From positions 1,426,001-1,490,000 of the forward strand of contig WACJ01000126.1 of NCBI GenBank assembly GCA_008973525.1: a stretch of 64,000 nt of DNA. Reading direction: 5' to 3'. This document shows positions 1 to 10,289 of this stretch, in pieces; positions within the stretch are counted from its first letter, which is position 1, and every line of letters starts with the position of its first letter. The translations under genes and the position numbers were made by a program. The notes beneath the pieces are model-generated. The model had not been told where the DNA came from. It was given only the letters and a program-made list of their open reading frames with translations, and did no database searches. The stretch is from Stenopsyche tienmushanensis (taxonomy: Eukaryota > Arthropoda > Insecta > Trichoptera > Stenopsychidae).

Positions 1-577
1 GCAAGGAAAGGAAAACCCAACCTATGTTTTAATAGAAGAGTTGAGTTGTTTTGATGAAAAAATAATTATTTTTGCAGAAGATATTCAGAGCGGTTAATTA
101 CTTCATTTTCATTTTCTAAAGCAATATCGCACTAAAACCAGTGCGATTGTTGACACAAATTACTTCAGCACAGTTATAAAAAAAATTAAAGATGAATTTT
201 CTGACAGATTTCAGCAATTCAAAACCAACAAAGCCATTCTAGCATTCATAGTAAGTTCTCTCAACACAAATAGTAACGAAATCTACATTGAGCCATTTGG
301 AGTTGATACTAAATCTCTAGAAACGCAATTGATCGATTTAAAAAGTAAAGCTTTGTGGAGTGGAAAATGTACAGAGTTGAAAAGCAAGTTGGAAGAGTTG
401 GAGGTCCAGAAATGTATGTACGTAACGCAATAAAAGTGGACAGCTTTAAAAGAAATGCCGCGAGTTGAGGCACTTATATTCGACGCATGGAATAGTCTTC
501 CAGATTGCTACAGTGAGGTGAAGAATTTGGCATTTGGAGTCCTGACTATCTTCGGATCGACATATTTGCAAGAGTAA

Positions 578-777
578 GGCCCGATTCACACCACGGTGCT
601 GCTAACGGCTCGATCCCGCTCTCGGTCTCGGTCCGGTCAAACACTTTCACACAAGAAACGGAATCGGAACGATCAGATAGTGTGAATACTCTGACTGTTT
701 CCTGTGTAAGAACATTAGATCGGACCGGAATCGGAGCGAGATCGAACCGTCAACGGCACCACAGTGTGGATCGGGCC
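578..777. mobile_element. 200-bp PIF/Harbinger-type MITE inside the hAT remnant
   Basis: The element is a fold-back of roughly 60-bp imperfect inverted repeats. The left end begins GGCCCGATTCACACCACGGT and the right end reads, in complement, GGCCCGATCCACACTGTGGT. It is flanked by identical TAA trinucleotides (575-577 and 778-780). A 3-bp TWA target duplication with GG/CC-starting ends is the hallmark of PIF/Harbinger elements. There is no coding capacity, so it is non-autonomous. Removing it restores the hAT reading frame except for one stop codon at the target site. Confidence 0.75.
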
Positions 778-911
778 TAAGCGTTCTCTTGCATGAATAT
801 AATTAAAAGTAAAGTAAGAAGCCAACTAACAAATGAAAATTTCGAACAAATGAGTCGTGTTTGAAACTTAAAACAACAAGTTATGAGCCAAATTTATCCA
901 AACTTTCTAAA

Positions 912-1100
912 ACCATGCAAAACCATCGCTCCCATTAAATTTATTTGCTCAAATGTATGTTATTGTTTTATTTATTTCTAAGTACAAATTACATTGCTTA
1001 AAAAAAATTCTACTTGAATAACCATGCAAAACCATCGCTTCCATTGAATTTGTTTACTCAATTATTTGTTATTGAAGTACAAGTTAGTGTTGTAAGTAAA
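912..1100. repeat. Direct duplication, about 109-bp period
   Basis: The segment starting ACCATGCAAAACCATCGCT at about 913 recurs at 1021 with a few substitutions, giving two tandem copies inside the 3' non-coding part of the hAT remnant. Confidence 0.6.
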
Positions 1101-1338
1101 TGTTTAATTATTTTGATTTTTTAACTTAATAGGTGTATAATAGGTGATTATCTAATAATACCATATATATATTATCTAATTTTTTGTTAAAAAATACTAC
1201 TTATATATGAATAAATAGATTATTTTTACCAAAAAACTATTTATTGTTGGCAAGAAAAAAAATTGTGGCTCTTTAAACTCTTGAAATTTGTAAATTGTAA
1301 TTTTTGGCTCTTCCGACTCAAAAGGTTGCCGACCCCTG

Positions 1339-2214
1339 ACCCAGAGGGATATTTAAATCAAAAACCTTGTTGAAATGATATAAATTTTAATGTTTAACAA
1401 TTTTATATTCCAGGTCTCCTTCCTTGCCTGCAGACCACATGTCTACCATACATCTAAGGCCGCATTTTAAGGTGTGTATTTAGTATGAAATGAGATATTT
1501 AAGAGCGTCGTTTGGGTGTACATTATTCGAAATATCCTTCTCCGCTCAGAACAGAAGCGCTATAAATTCGGCCATAAATTAAAAGCAGTTCAAATTTCAA
1601 TCGGGCTTATATTACATCAATTCGAAATTAATTCCGACGCGTGATTTTATTCCGGTTTCCCATTCAGAAGATCGTAGGCGCGCCCTATAGCGTGCGTGCA
1701 AATATTGAAAGGGACAATGTCAACATATTTACCGGGATTATAAAGTCATGATCCTCGAATCGTCCTTTTAATATTGACAATGAAGCCCTATTTTGTTTGG
1801 CTCCTTGGAATAAAAATATTTCCTCGATGTATTATTGTTGCAAATCAAATATTGCATAACTACGTTCGTTCTTGGATTTTTGTTTACCGTTAGATAACTG
1901 GTATTTTGGTTTATAACTCCTACGATACATATGCTGTAATAAATAGACGTTAACCCATTATATTTCCGATTCAATTATTTGAAAAAAATGTATATTTGGA
2001 CAAACGTGCTCCGATTGTGTCGTTTTTATTGCTGATGTTGGAATCAAAAAGGAAAAACGCCTGGATGTTCGTTAATGTCGAATGGCATAATACTTTCCAA
2101 CCAACATCTACACAAATAATACATTTATTAAAAGTGGTATTTTCAATATAAATAGGTTTTCTTTAAAGTAGATCCCAATACGACTCCCTTTCATTTATCT
2201 AAAACATACATATA
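1339..2214. other. No gene recognised
   Basis: AT-rich sequence after the hAT end. A 68-codon frame on the - strand (1768-1974) has no recognisable motif and no splice context, and I treat it as chance. Confidence 0.5.
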
Positions 2215-2565
2215 AAATATTTCAGTAGAGACGCTCAAAGTTTTTTTAGTCATAGCGACCAAATTATAAAAAAAATATCTATCAAATTTATTGTGAATTA
2301 TTTAATAGTATATGGCAAATCACCATGGAAGATTATAATGTTGAACAATGTATGTAAATAAGCAAATTTTTGATAATTTGAACAAAGAAAATTTCGCCAA
2401 AAGCATCATCTTTGACGGCGAGGCCTATTTTTTTGGATGAATTTGGGCAAACAAAATTGTTAGATCTATGCATATTAATCGAAAACAATGAAAATTCTTT
2501 CAAATAAAATAAAAATTAAGTAGATATCTCACAAACAACTTATTTTGTTTACATATAAATGGGTG
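2215..2565 (+). mobile_element. Tc1/mariner-like remnant, dispersed family X (copy 1)
   Basis: This copy matches 12785-13330 and the complements of parts of 48340-48510, 27640-27885 and 19540-19760. It begins with a CAGTAGAGACGCTCAAAGTTTT end and runs through a decayed transposase region. No open frame remains. Confidence 0.6.
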
Positions 2566-2639
2566 TTCTAGTCTAGAATTTTGAATAAATCGATTTTATT
2601 GAATTTTTTCAAAGTTTAGACTTTTAAGAATATATATTA

Positions 2640-3060
2640 CGAAGAAATTTCCAAAATTCCTGTTATTTACGGAGTTATAGCTATTTTAGTGACGCGTCAA
2701 CTAAGCCGGTCCTACTTTTTTCAACACGGTCGACATAATATCTCAAGTTTTCATTGAGTGATTTGCTTCAAATTTGGTAAAAAATCTTTTTTATATAACC
2801 CTCTATTGTTCCTACCAGTTTTTTGTTGAAATTTTTATTTTAACTATATAAAAAAAATTAAAAATGTGAAAAAATAAGAACAAAAAAATGTCTTTTTTTT
2901 AAACAATCGCCATTCAGTGAAAATAAAATAATTATATTTTCTTTGAGGTATGGACTATTGCGACATTTTTATTAATTGAGAATCTTTTTTTTTAAATTTA
3001 CTTAAGATGATTAAAAGGGTTTAAATCGTGTCAACCAGAGCACTCTTTTTTTTACCCCTC
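2640..3060. repeat. Dispersed AT-rich repeat Y (copy 1)
   Basis: About 400 bp resembling 15060-15440. Both copies share AGCTATTTTAGTGACGC-like, TTTTTCAACACGGT and TTTAAATCGTGTCAACCAGA blocks in the same order. No coding signal is visible, and the class is unknown. Confidence 0.55.
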
Positions 3061-3179
3061 CAATTTTAAATTTCTTTTTGTATATTCTAAAAATTTCTTA
3101 TTCTAAAAAAGACTCGGTCTTGAAGGATTTATTTATATGATATCCGATTTGTGAACACTCATTTTCTTGTCCGCCCACT

Positions 3180-3400
3180 TATCGTCATACAAATCCACTT
3201 ATCTGTCAGTACCGCTGCAGCGTGTATGAAGCTTGTATTTAAATAAATGAAGACTGTCGATAGCACACAATATTCGGTAATTTCTTTGCGTAAACATAAA
3301 CAATACACTTAAATCGATTCATTATATCATTATAAGTCGATACATTTGGGTTAATGATCTATCCAAACTCAACGTGTAAGAATGCTCTTTTTGAATCAAT
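3180..3400. repeat. Diverged copy of the 428-bp tandem repeat unit
   Basis: It shares GACTGTCGATAGCACACAAT, TTTCTTTGCGTAAACA and ATTATAAGTCGATA blocks, in order, with the tandem units at 5345-6105. It lies about 2 kb upstream of them and is partial. Confidence 0.55.
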
Positions 3401-4500
3401 GGAATTCGCTCGCAAATACGCGACTTTACCACCATACAGGTCAATCTGAAAACGTTGCTTGCTTATATTTCTTTGTTTTTCTCCATTCAAAATGTCTTAT
3501 GTGGGAAAATAAATGTTTTCATTGGATAAAAAGGGATTTTTAATTTCAATTGAAAATCGCTTTGAATAAATTCAGCAGAAATGGGTTTAATTATGCAAAA
3601 ACGCGTACACGGGCGGACATGATGCACGCTGCGGCTCTGCACACATCCGCTTGTTCCCACCTGAATCCACTGCTGGTACATTCGATATAAACACCTGTCG
3701 AGATCACGATTTATGTCGAAAGCAACTGCTAAGTGCGACAAGTGTAATCATTTTCATTACGTCAAGACTTGACTCAGCTTTACGTCGTTTTCGAATTTTA
3801 TTGATTTTTAAAAAGGTTCCTATTTACGCGAAAAACTTCTCGGAAAAGCGGCTATTTTTGCATACATTTGATCAAATTCAACCATACGTGCGTCCTGTAT
3901 AAGCAGGTGATCCGTCGTTTTTTTCCCGTCCTTTTTGCGCGATATGATTCAAAATCGTTTTGAAATTATAATTTTTTTCCGAGCTTCTTAATATTTCTAA
4001 ATACTGAGAAATGCCTGATTGCGTTCATCGAAAGACTGACAATAACATGATGAACTCTAAACAAATTGTGTGGATTATTAATTAAAATTGCTGCATCCTT
4101 GAGAACGCTGGTGAAACCAAGAAAAAACTTATTTGGCACATTCTCTAAAGGATAAACGCTTTCGAAACGTAACTGAAGTCGAAAATCATATGTATTCTTC
4201 AATCGGCAAATACTTTTCAATACAACCAATAATATGTTGTGTAATATAAAAAACAGGAATGATTTAAAGCAAGCAATTTCAAACATTTATATCATTTCGT
4301 TCCGGGAAAATTAATATTTTTTCCGGTTCAGCTCCGAATTACTCATTTTTGATTTTTTTTAAAAATATTTTACCTGTATTTTTAACTTATTTTCTATTGC
4401 TATTTAGAACATTTTATTCCTTCTCTTAAATTAAATATTCTTCATGAATAATATTGTCGGATTTACTATTTACTATAATAACTTAATTATTTGTTAGTAT
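3401..4500. other. No gene recognised
   Basis: Frames of 80-106 codons exist on both strands (3487-3741, 3651-3902, 3966-4286). None shows family motifs or convincing splice context. Confidence 0.45.
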
Positions 4501-4504
4501 TATT

Positions 4505-4843
4505 ATTTTACGTTTCTGCTTCCCATACAATGTGTGTTTGTTTGTTTGTTTGTCCCGTATGCGTTGCTATATCATTCATCCAATTGCGATGAAACTTTGA
4601 TGAGTTGTTGTAAAAGTAAAAAGTAAAGATGCGCGCGCAATACGACGGTTGAACTCCGCTCAGAGGAGAGAGAGAGAGACAGTCAGTCTTCGAGGCGAGA
4701 GCGAGCGCGCGCATGTTTTCTGAATCCTAGTCCTTCAGCCCGTGCTACACGTGGCCTGAAGCAATAAATCATATAACTCAACTACTGCATTCATTTCAAA
4801 TAATTATTAAGCGCGTGTGGCATTGCAATATATGCCGGGTACT
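4505..4843 (+). mobile_element. Non-autonomous Helitron (HINE), copy E
   Basis: This belongs to the six-copy family described at 17438-17630. The 5' end is degraded into a TTTG/TTTGT run near 4535. The conserved core ATTGCGATGAAACTTTGATG, the CACGTGGCCTGAAGCAATAA block and the 3' end GGCATTGCAATATATGCCGG are present. The 3' terminus is unusual: its last 20 bases are repeated in inverted orientation directly downstream. Confidence 0.6.
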
Positions 4844-4870
4844 CGCCTGGAGTACCCGGCATATATTGCA
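4824..4870. repeat. Perfect hairpin at the Helitron 3' end
   Basis: Arms 4824-4843 and 4851-4870 are perfect 20-bp complements (TGCAATATATGCCGGGTACT) around a 7-nt loop. The left arm is the normal 3' end of the Helitron; the right arm looks like a snap-back copy of it. Confidence 0.85.
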
Positions 4871-5340
4871 CTGAGTATTGACTGGAAGTTTGTAAGTCCC
4901 AGCTTGAAGTACATAACGCTAGGACGGTGATGCTGCTGGACGAATGGATGAGAATAGACGGGCGTCGAATGGGACGTGCGAGAGAAAGAGAGATCTGACC
5001 GCAGGAGGGACGACTTCCCGCAGTCAAGGCTAATCGACGACTCTCCCGACTCCCGCCTCCTGCGCGTCACTACCCGACCGGCAACGGTGCACGCGCAAGA
5101 AGCGATCGGTCGGTAAGCAGGTGCAATGTCTCCGCAGAGCCACAAAAGATGGCGCTGTCAAAACAACACATTGCACCTGAAGAGAGATGGAAGATGTCGC
5201 TGTTAACCTGTTGAGGAGCGAGCAAATTTAAAATCGATGAAGTTGTTGATGTCATAATCGCTTTACGCCGATTACTTTCTGTCAGCTCCTAATCAGCCTA
5301 AGACAATCTTCAATTCGAGGCAGAGTCAATTGTAAATAAA
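4871..5340. other. GC-rich non-coding block
   Basis: Clearly richer in G+C than its surroundings. Arms CAGGTGCAATGT and ACATTGCACCTG (about 5118 and 5168) form a 12-bp inverted repeat enclosing AAGATGGCGCTGTC; a related AAGATGTCGCTGTT lies just downstream. Frames on the - strand (for example 4807-5145) have no recognisable domain. It could be unique sequence, a foreign insertion or part of a larger element. Confidence 0.4.
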
Positions 5341-5344
5341 CATT

Positions 5345-6105
5345 TGATAACATACAAGATCGCGTCATTTCTTTACATAAACAATGCACAAAAAATCGAT
5401 TCATTTGCTCCTCCTTTAGAAGGAAATGATAATTGAACAAAGACTCATTCAACACGCAGCGAAGAACGGCAAGCAGTTAAATAGATAACACTCAATATTC
5501 GGTCGTTTCTTTGCGTAAACAAATAACACACTTGAAATCGAAATCATTATAAGTCGATAAATTTGGGCTTAACGATCTATACAATCATGCGAGGAACTAT
5601 CCGTCTCAGTCTCCCGAACTGCGCTAAGTTCTCTCTGTCTCTGTCTGTCTCCGAGCTTCAATGTGCAAGAGTGCTCTTTCTGGGTCATAAGAATTAGGAC
5701 GTACATGTACGTCGAAGCTCCCTGACAGCTTAACAGCGCTACTACACGGGGATGATAAATCGCCCACGCTATAATAGCATACAAGACCATGTCATATTTT
5801 TACATAAACAATACACAAGAAATCGATTACCTCCTTTAGAAGGAAATGATAATCGGACAAATACTCATTCAACAAGCAGCGACGAACAGCAAACAATTAA
5901 ATAAATAAACACTGTCGATAGCACACAATATTCGATAATTTCTTCAAGTAAACAAATAACAAACTTGGAATTGAAATGGAATGGGCTAACGGTCTATACA
6001 ATCGTGTGATGTATGCGGGGAAGCTCTCCGTCTCTGTCTCCCCAACTGCGCTACGTTCTCTCACTGTCTGTCTCCGAGCTTAATGTACAAGAGTGCTCTT
6101 TCTGA
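5345..6105. repeat. Tandem repeat, two units of about 428 bp
   Basis: CATACAAGATCGCGTCAT at 5351 recurs as CATACAAGACCATGTCAT at 5779, and similarity continues through CTCCTTTAGAAGGAAATGAT, AACAAATAACA and TGTCTGTCTCCGAGCTT to GTGCTCTTTCTG. A partial third unit lies at 3180-3400. The spacer contains the perfect 16-bp palindrome GACGTACATGTACGTC (5698-5713). No coding capacity. Confidence 0.75.
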
Positions 6106-7355
6106 AAAGTGGAGGGAGGTCCCAGGCCCTGAGATAGAACTCCTTTAGGGGTTAATACGCTTTTTATCTGAAGTCTTAATTTAACAAGATGAACAACGCA
6201 CATTGAGCGAAGATATTTTCTTATGCCTATATATTTTTATTTCAACAACATCTTAACTTTTATACATTTTTTGAATAAAATCGATTGTTTTCCTTGAGAG
6301 ATTTTGTTTAAATTTGATGAAATGGAGCACTTATGAAGTCTTCTCTTCGATGTTGTGCTTTCAGTGGAATGATCTTCATTTTAAAAATATAGCTCCAATT
6401 GTTTGCCCGAGTGTACGAATTTCTTTTTGTTTTTTTATGATATAGTGTTTAACGACTTCATAATTTTCATCTGTACTATCATCTTCTGAATTTTGGGTAT
6501 ATCAGAAGCCATTTTCACCGAATTACTATTTTATTCAGTTGGGTTTTAAATGATTCTATCACACTTATACGTTGAACCAAGACTTATTTTTATGTATTCA
6601 TGCTTATATTTAAAACCACCCCATAAATCATTATGACAAAATTTCGTTGAGAAATTATTGCGCACGCAGTCAATTTCAAACCTCCATAGGCTTAAAAAAA
6701 TAGCACTGCCAATATATATTTATTGGAATTTCGACATGTCAACGTCAAAAAGGTATATGAACGATTTTAAAACATTTCGATTAGATTTTGTCGCATAGTT
6801 AATAGCTCAAAGCCCAAACTGATTACATCGTTGACCACAATCCAAATAAATTACAAGAAAACTTCACCTCCCCAGTGGATTAATACAGAGTTAATCTTAC
6901 TTATTTGCGTATTAATTACGCTAAGTAATATTAATACAGCTATTTCGGACTATAAGCTTATAATTAATATTTTATCTTAATTAAAATGATCGTACTTTAA
7001 TAGGCGTGTAGTTTTTTTGTTTGTTTAGGTTTGTGCGAATTGTGTTTGACAGCTTCGTTTAGCGCTTGTCGAGTACAAAAATCACATTTCGTCTTTTCGA
7101 AATAATGTCACAAGAAAGTATTGTTGTAAATATTATTTTCTATCGAAGGGTTGAAAATCAATCATAAAGAAGTTTCAGCGATATCAAGAACTCGTTAGTT
7201 TTCCAGAAATTCCCACAAGCGGCGGTAGAACTTGTTTGTGTAACTAAACGAGCCGAAAATGAATTATTAATCCATTAGTAGCTATAAATTTAGAAATTTG
7301 ATATAAATTCATTATAAACGTATTAAAAAATAATAACTGTATAGGATATTCAAGT
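6106..7355. other. No gene recognised
   Basis: AT-rich sequence without family motifs on either strand. Confidence 0.5.
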
Positions 7356-7790
7356 AAGAGAGTAGTCCAATAAGTACCCTATCTAACAAAAAACATATGT
7401 TAAAAAAATTATTATTTCTCATCTCTCATTCGAAGGGTATCCGATTCTCTAAATCTGGCGAATAGGGTGCATGAGGAAACGATTCTGGGACTGTTTTCAC
7501 CTTCTTTGGAGCCGATTCTCTCCTTTCAGTCCATTGTTCATTGGTGTCAGATGTGAAGTGATGGACCCATGTTTAATCCGTGGTTATGAATCGACACAAA
7601 AACTCGGCTTTATTGCTGTGAAATATCGCCAAACACTCGATTGAAACATTCAAACGACGCTGTTTCAGTTCCATTGTGTGCAAACTCGGCATCCATCTTG
7701 CGCACGGCTTTCTCATGTCCAAATTTTCTGTCAATTCGGTTGATACCCGAATAAACTCTTTACAATCCGAGCATGCGTTAATGCGCAATG
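7356..7790 (-). mobile_element. Mariner transposase fragment
   Basis: The - strand encodes a broken mariner segment with LTENLDMRKPCARWMPSLH, then LAIFHSNKAEFLCRFITTD and WVHHFTSDTNEQWTERRES. These correspond to the linker and the first catalytic-aspartate region of mariner transposases. The aspartate-tryptophan motif is interrupted by a stop, and both ends of the element are missing. Confidence 0.7.
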
Positions 7791-8139
7791 AGAATGACGT
7801 AAATTTAACTTGTTTAAAATGTTGTACGAACTTGATATAGATTAATATTTCTTTCTAGGAATGATAATACACACATATGTCAATATTTTGATCTTACAAA
7901 ATATATTTAAATGTCATCCGCCAGCAAAATATGGCAAAATGTATTTAATAAAATTATAAATACGTCATAGATTGTTTTTTACGAATACGTCATATGATAC
8001 GTTCAAATATACAATTAAATATATTTTTTTTGTATAGAACAATGAACTGATTGAATGTTATCATTATGTTTTGTTTGTGTGTTGCCATTTATAATCAATG
8101 TCTGTTCATACAGTTCGAATCAAAAATATCATAAAAGAC
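7791..8139. other. No gene recognised
   Basis: AT-rich spacer with no motif. Confidence 0.5.
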
Positions 8140-8290
8140 CCTGGGTACGCATTTATCACCGAAAATGCCGCTGTGTGCCCAACCGGTCCGCCTTTCGGAT
8201 CGCTAATGCAACGAATGAGCGCCTTGCGATCGGACACCAAGCCCGAATATGTCCACAGAACATGGTCTACGTCCATAGACAAAGAAACAG
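8140..8290. repeat. Unclassified repeat Z (copy 1)
   Basis: About 100-150 bp matches 51820-51950 without indels over its core, which contains CCAACCGGTCCGCCTTTC and ATGAGCGCCT. It is part of small frames on both strands. The nature of the element is unknown. Confidence 0.55.
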
Positions 8291-8299
8291 GCAAAACAA

Positions 8300-8984
8300 T
8301 GAACTGAAAGGGAAGAAGTGGCTCAGCATCGATGATATAAGATTATTGTGTTTGCTTTAAAGATATATATTATAAGAGCGATAATAAATCTGTTGGCTTG
8401 TTTAAGAACTATAACAATTTTACGAGTGAAATAGATTTGCATGAATTTCTTGCGGAATCGCCCGGACTCTGGGCGAAGCTTAACACGGAGCACCCGGACT
8501 ATAAAGTGTTAATTATTCTTTAAACTTTTATCTATAAATGCACTAATTATCTGCATAAGAACGAATGCACTTCTTGTTATAGTCATATATATTCTATCCA
8601 ATACTCGAATACTATTTATCAAATACAATTCTTGGTAGAGATATGCATTTTTGTAATAAATGAACGAAATCATGCTAAATTCAATGTGCTAAAATGTTTT
8701 AATATCTTAATGCATGTTTTAAGAAAAAAATGGGTATACCCCAAACAATTTTACAATATGACAGATTTAATTTTTTCGTACAAAATAAATTTAATCCGAC
8801 ATCTTTAGCACTGCGTATCCCACTGCGAATTCGATTTTTATATTTTTTACATTTATCAAGCGTTCCCACAGAATCATAGACGATATGTGGGATCAAATAC
8901 AAGATAATAAGCGATTTATTAGCATTTAATTGAATTTTGGACGCACCGTTTAAAATCTATCGACCATGAATATCGCACCAAATA
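8300..8984. other. No gene recognised
   Basis: AT-rich. A 67-codon - frame (8699-8902) has no recognisable content. Confidence 0.45.
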
Positions 8985-9498
8985 TGAGGTGCGGCAGCGA
9001 AACTACCTTATTTAAAAAAGTAAATAACACAAACTGTATAAAATATATCAATTTAATTATATTATTATAGTATAGAAAAACATTTAAAGTTTTTATTTAT
9101 TGTATTTTAAAAATTCAATCATTAAGGTGAACTCAGTTCTGATCGATGCATTGAAATAGTCAAGTTTTGAAGCTTCTCTCCATTCTTTTCGGCATATCGA
9201 CGAGTATATTTGCGATGGCATTTAGAATATTATTTTTCAGTTGAGCCAAGGTCCTTGGACGTTCAATGTCATACGGGATTAAATCGGGCGAGCGCAAAGA
9301 GATGAGGCGTTTGGGTAAATTTACGCCTCTAAGGCGAACACGCGTTCTTCTCTTATACGCTGCATGATGGTTATTAAATCTTCATTTAATAAAATGTTAG
9401 ATCTTATTATTTCGAATTTGTGTTAATCCGCCCGTTTCGGAATAATTGTCGCTTCAGTGTGCACATTTCAAATAAGGAAGTTTCCCTGCCGCATCCTG
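8985..9498 (-). mobile_element. Internally deleted DDE transposon, GTGCGGCAG family (copy 1)
   Basis: The ends GGTGCGGCAGCGAAACT and (complement) GGATGCGGCAGGGAAACTTC are inverted repeats. Inside, the - strand encodes a transposase C-terminus, ERPRTLAQLKNNILNAIA then DMPKRMERSFKT, typical of insect IS630/Tc1/mariner-type DDE transposases. The same C-terminal pattern recurs in the copy at 57764-58029. The core is deleted and broken. Confidence 0.65.
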
Positions 9499-9639
9499 AA
9501 CTTTGCCAAAATCATTTTCATGGTTTAGCGATCGTATTTTTAGCGCAAACATCTTTGGTTCAAATCTACTGAAGTTTTAATAAGACACGCATTTAAAAAA
9601 TATATACTCAAGCCATGAAAAATACGCCAAAGTGATCGG

Positions 9640-10280
9640 TGATCCAATGACAATATTTGAAATTCGTTCAATAAAAACATTCCCACGGCGTCTTCTATCA
9701 TTCATCTATCGCCGATGCTTCCGTGTGAACGCTTGGAATAAATCATTCGTAGATCGCTACTCTAGATTATATTGCAAGATGATATATGCACAATGCATAT
9801 TACACATCAACACATCTTATGCGGGGTCAGTTCATTCAAATATGGATTTCAGATATGATCGTTGCCCTCCGAATGCCTCTATAAACACATGGTAGCTACG
9901 TGGGGTCAAGTCTGGACTGTAAAGTGGGTGTTTCCAATATAATTGGGTGTATTTATCACGACTTGTCATGCAGAAAATAAATCAATAAAATACAATTCGA
10001 GTCCCAAATTCCATAGTAATCACTTTTCCAGCGGATCGATTCTCGACTTTTAGACCTTCGCGAAACTTTTGGGCCCAATCAAAAATTTGGGTCTTACATA
10101 AAGTAGTATCACCGAACTGTGCCTCAAGTTTTTTCAAAATTTCATTTGATTTTACGCCTTTGTTTACGATAAAACGAATAATTACGGGTTGCGCAACAGA
10201 GAATGCTATTTATCACCTTCTTACTTCAGTGATATACATCAAAATTCCATGTGCATTGAAATAAACAGATCTGTGATCAA
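9640..10280 (-). mobile_element. Internally deleted mariner
   Basis: The - strand reads RFIVNKGVKSNEILKKLEAQ and DWAQKFREGLKVENRS near 10000-10220, which is the N-terminal helix-turn-helix part of a mariner transposase. It then jumps to SPDLTPRSYHVF and EAFGGQRSYLKS near 9830-9930, which is the C-terminal part. The whole catalytic middle is missing, so this is a dead deletion derivative. Confidence 0.7.
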
Positions 10281-10289
10281 AGTTACCCT

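Larger units (their letters stand above)
1..1338 (+). mobile_element. hAT-family transposon remnant (3' half of transposase and 3' end)
   Basis: The + strand reads, with stops and frameshifts, as the C-terminal part of a hAT transposase of the zinc-finger/SCAN-associated type. A stretch from about 170 to 430 contains FQQFKTNKAILAFI and EPFGVDTKSLETQLIDLKSK. The dimerisation region follows and is broken by an insertion at 578-777; it resumes as AFSCMNIIKSKVRSQLTNEN, the conserved hAT C-terminal motif. The 3' end at about 1338 carries GGTTGCCGACCCCTG, the complement of a typical CAGGGGTCGGCAACC hAT terminal repeat. The 5' half lies outside the window. Stops such as TAA at 430-432 and the insertion show that it is dead. 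Confidence 0.75.
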
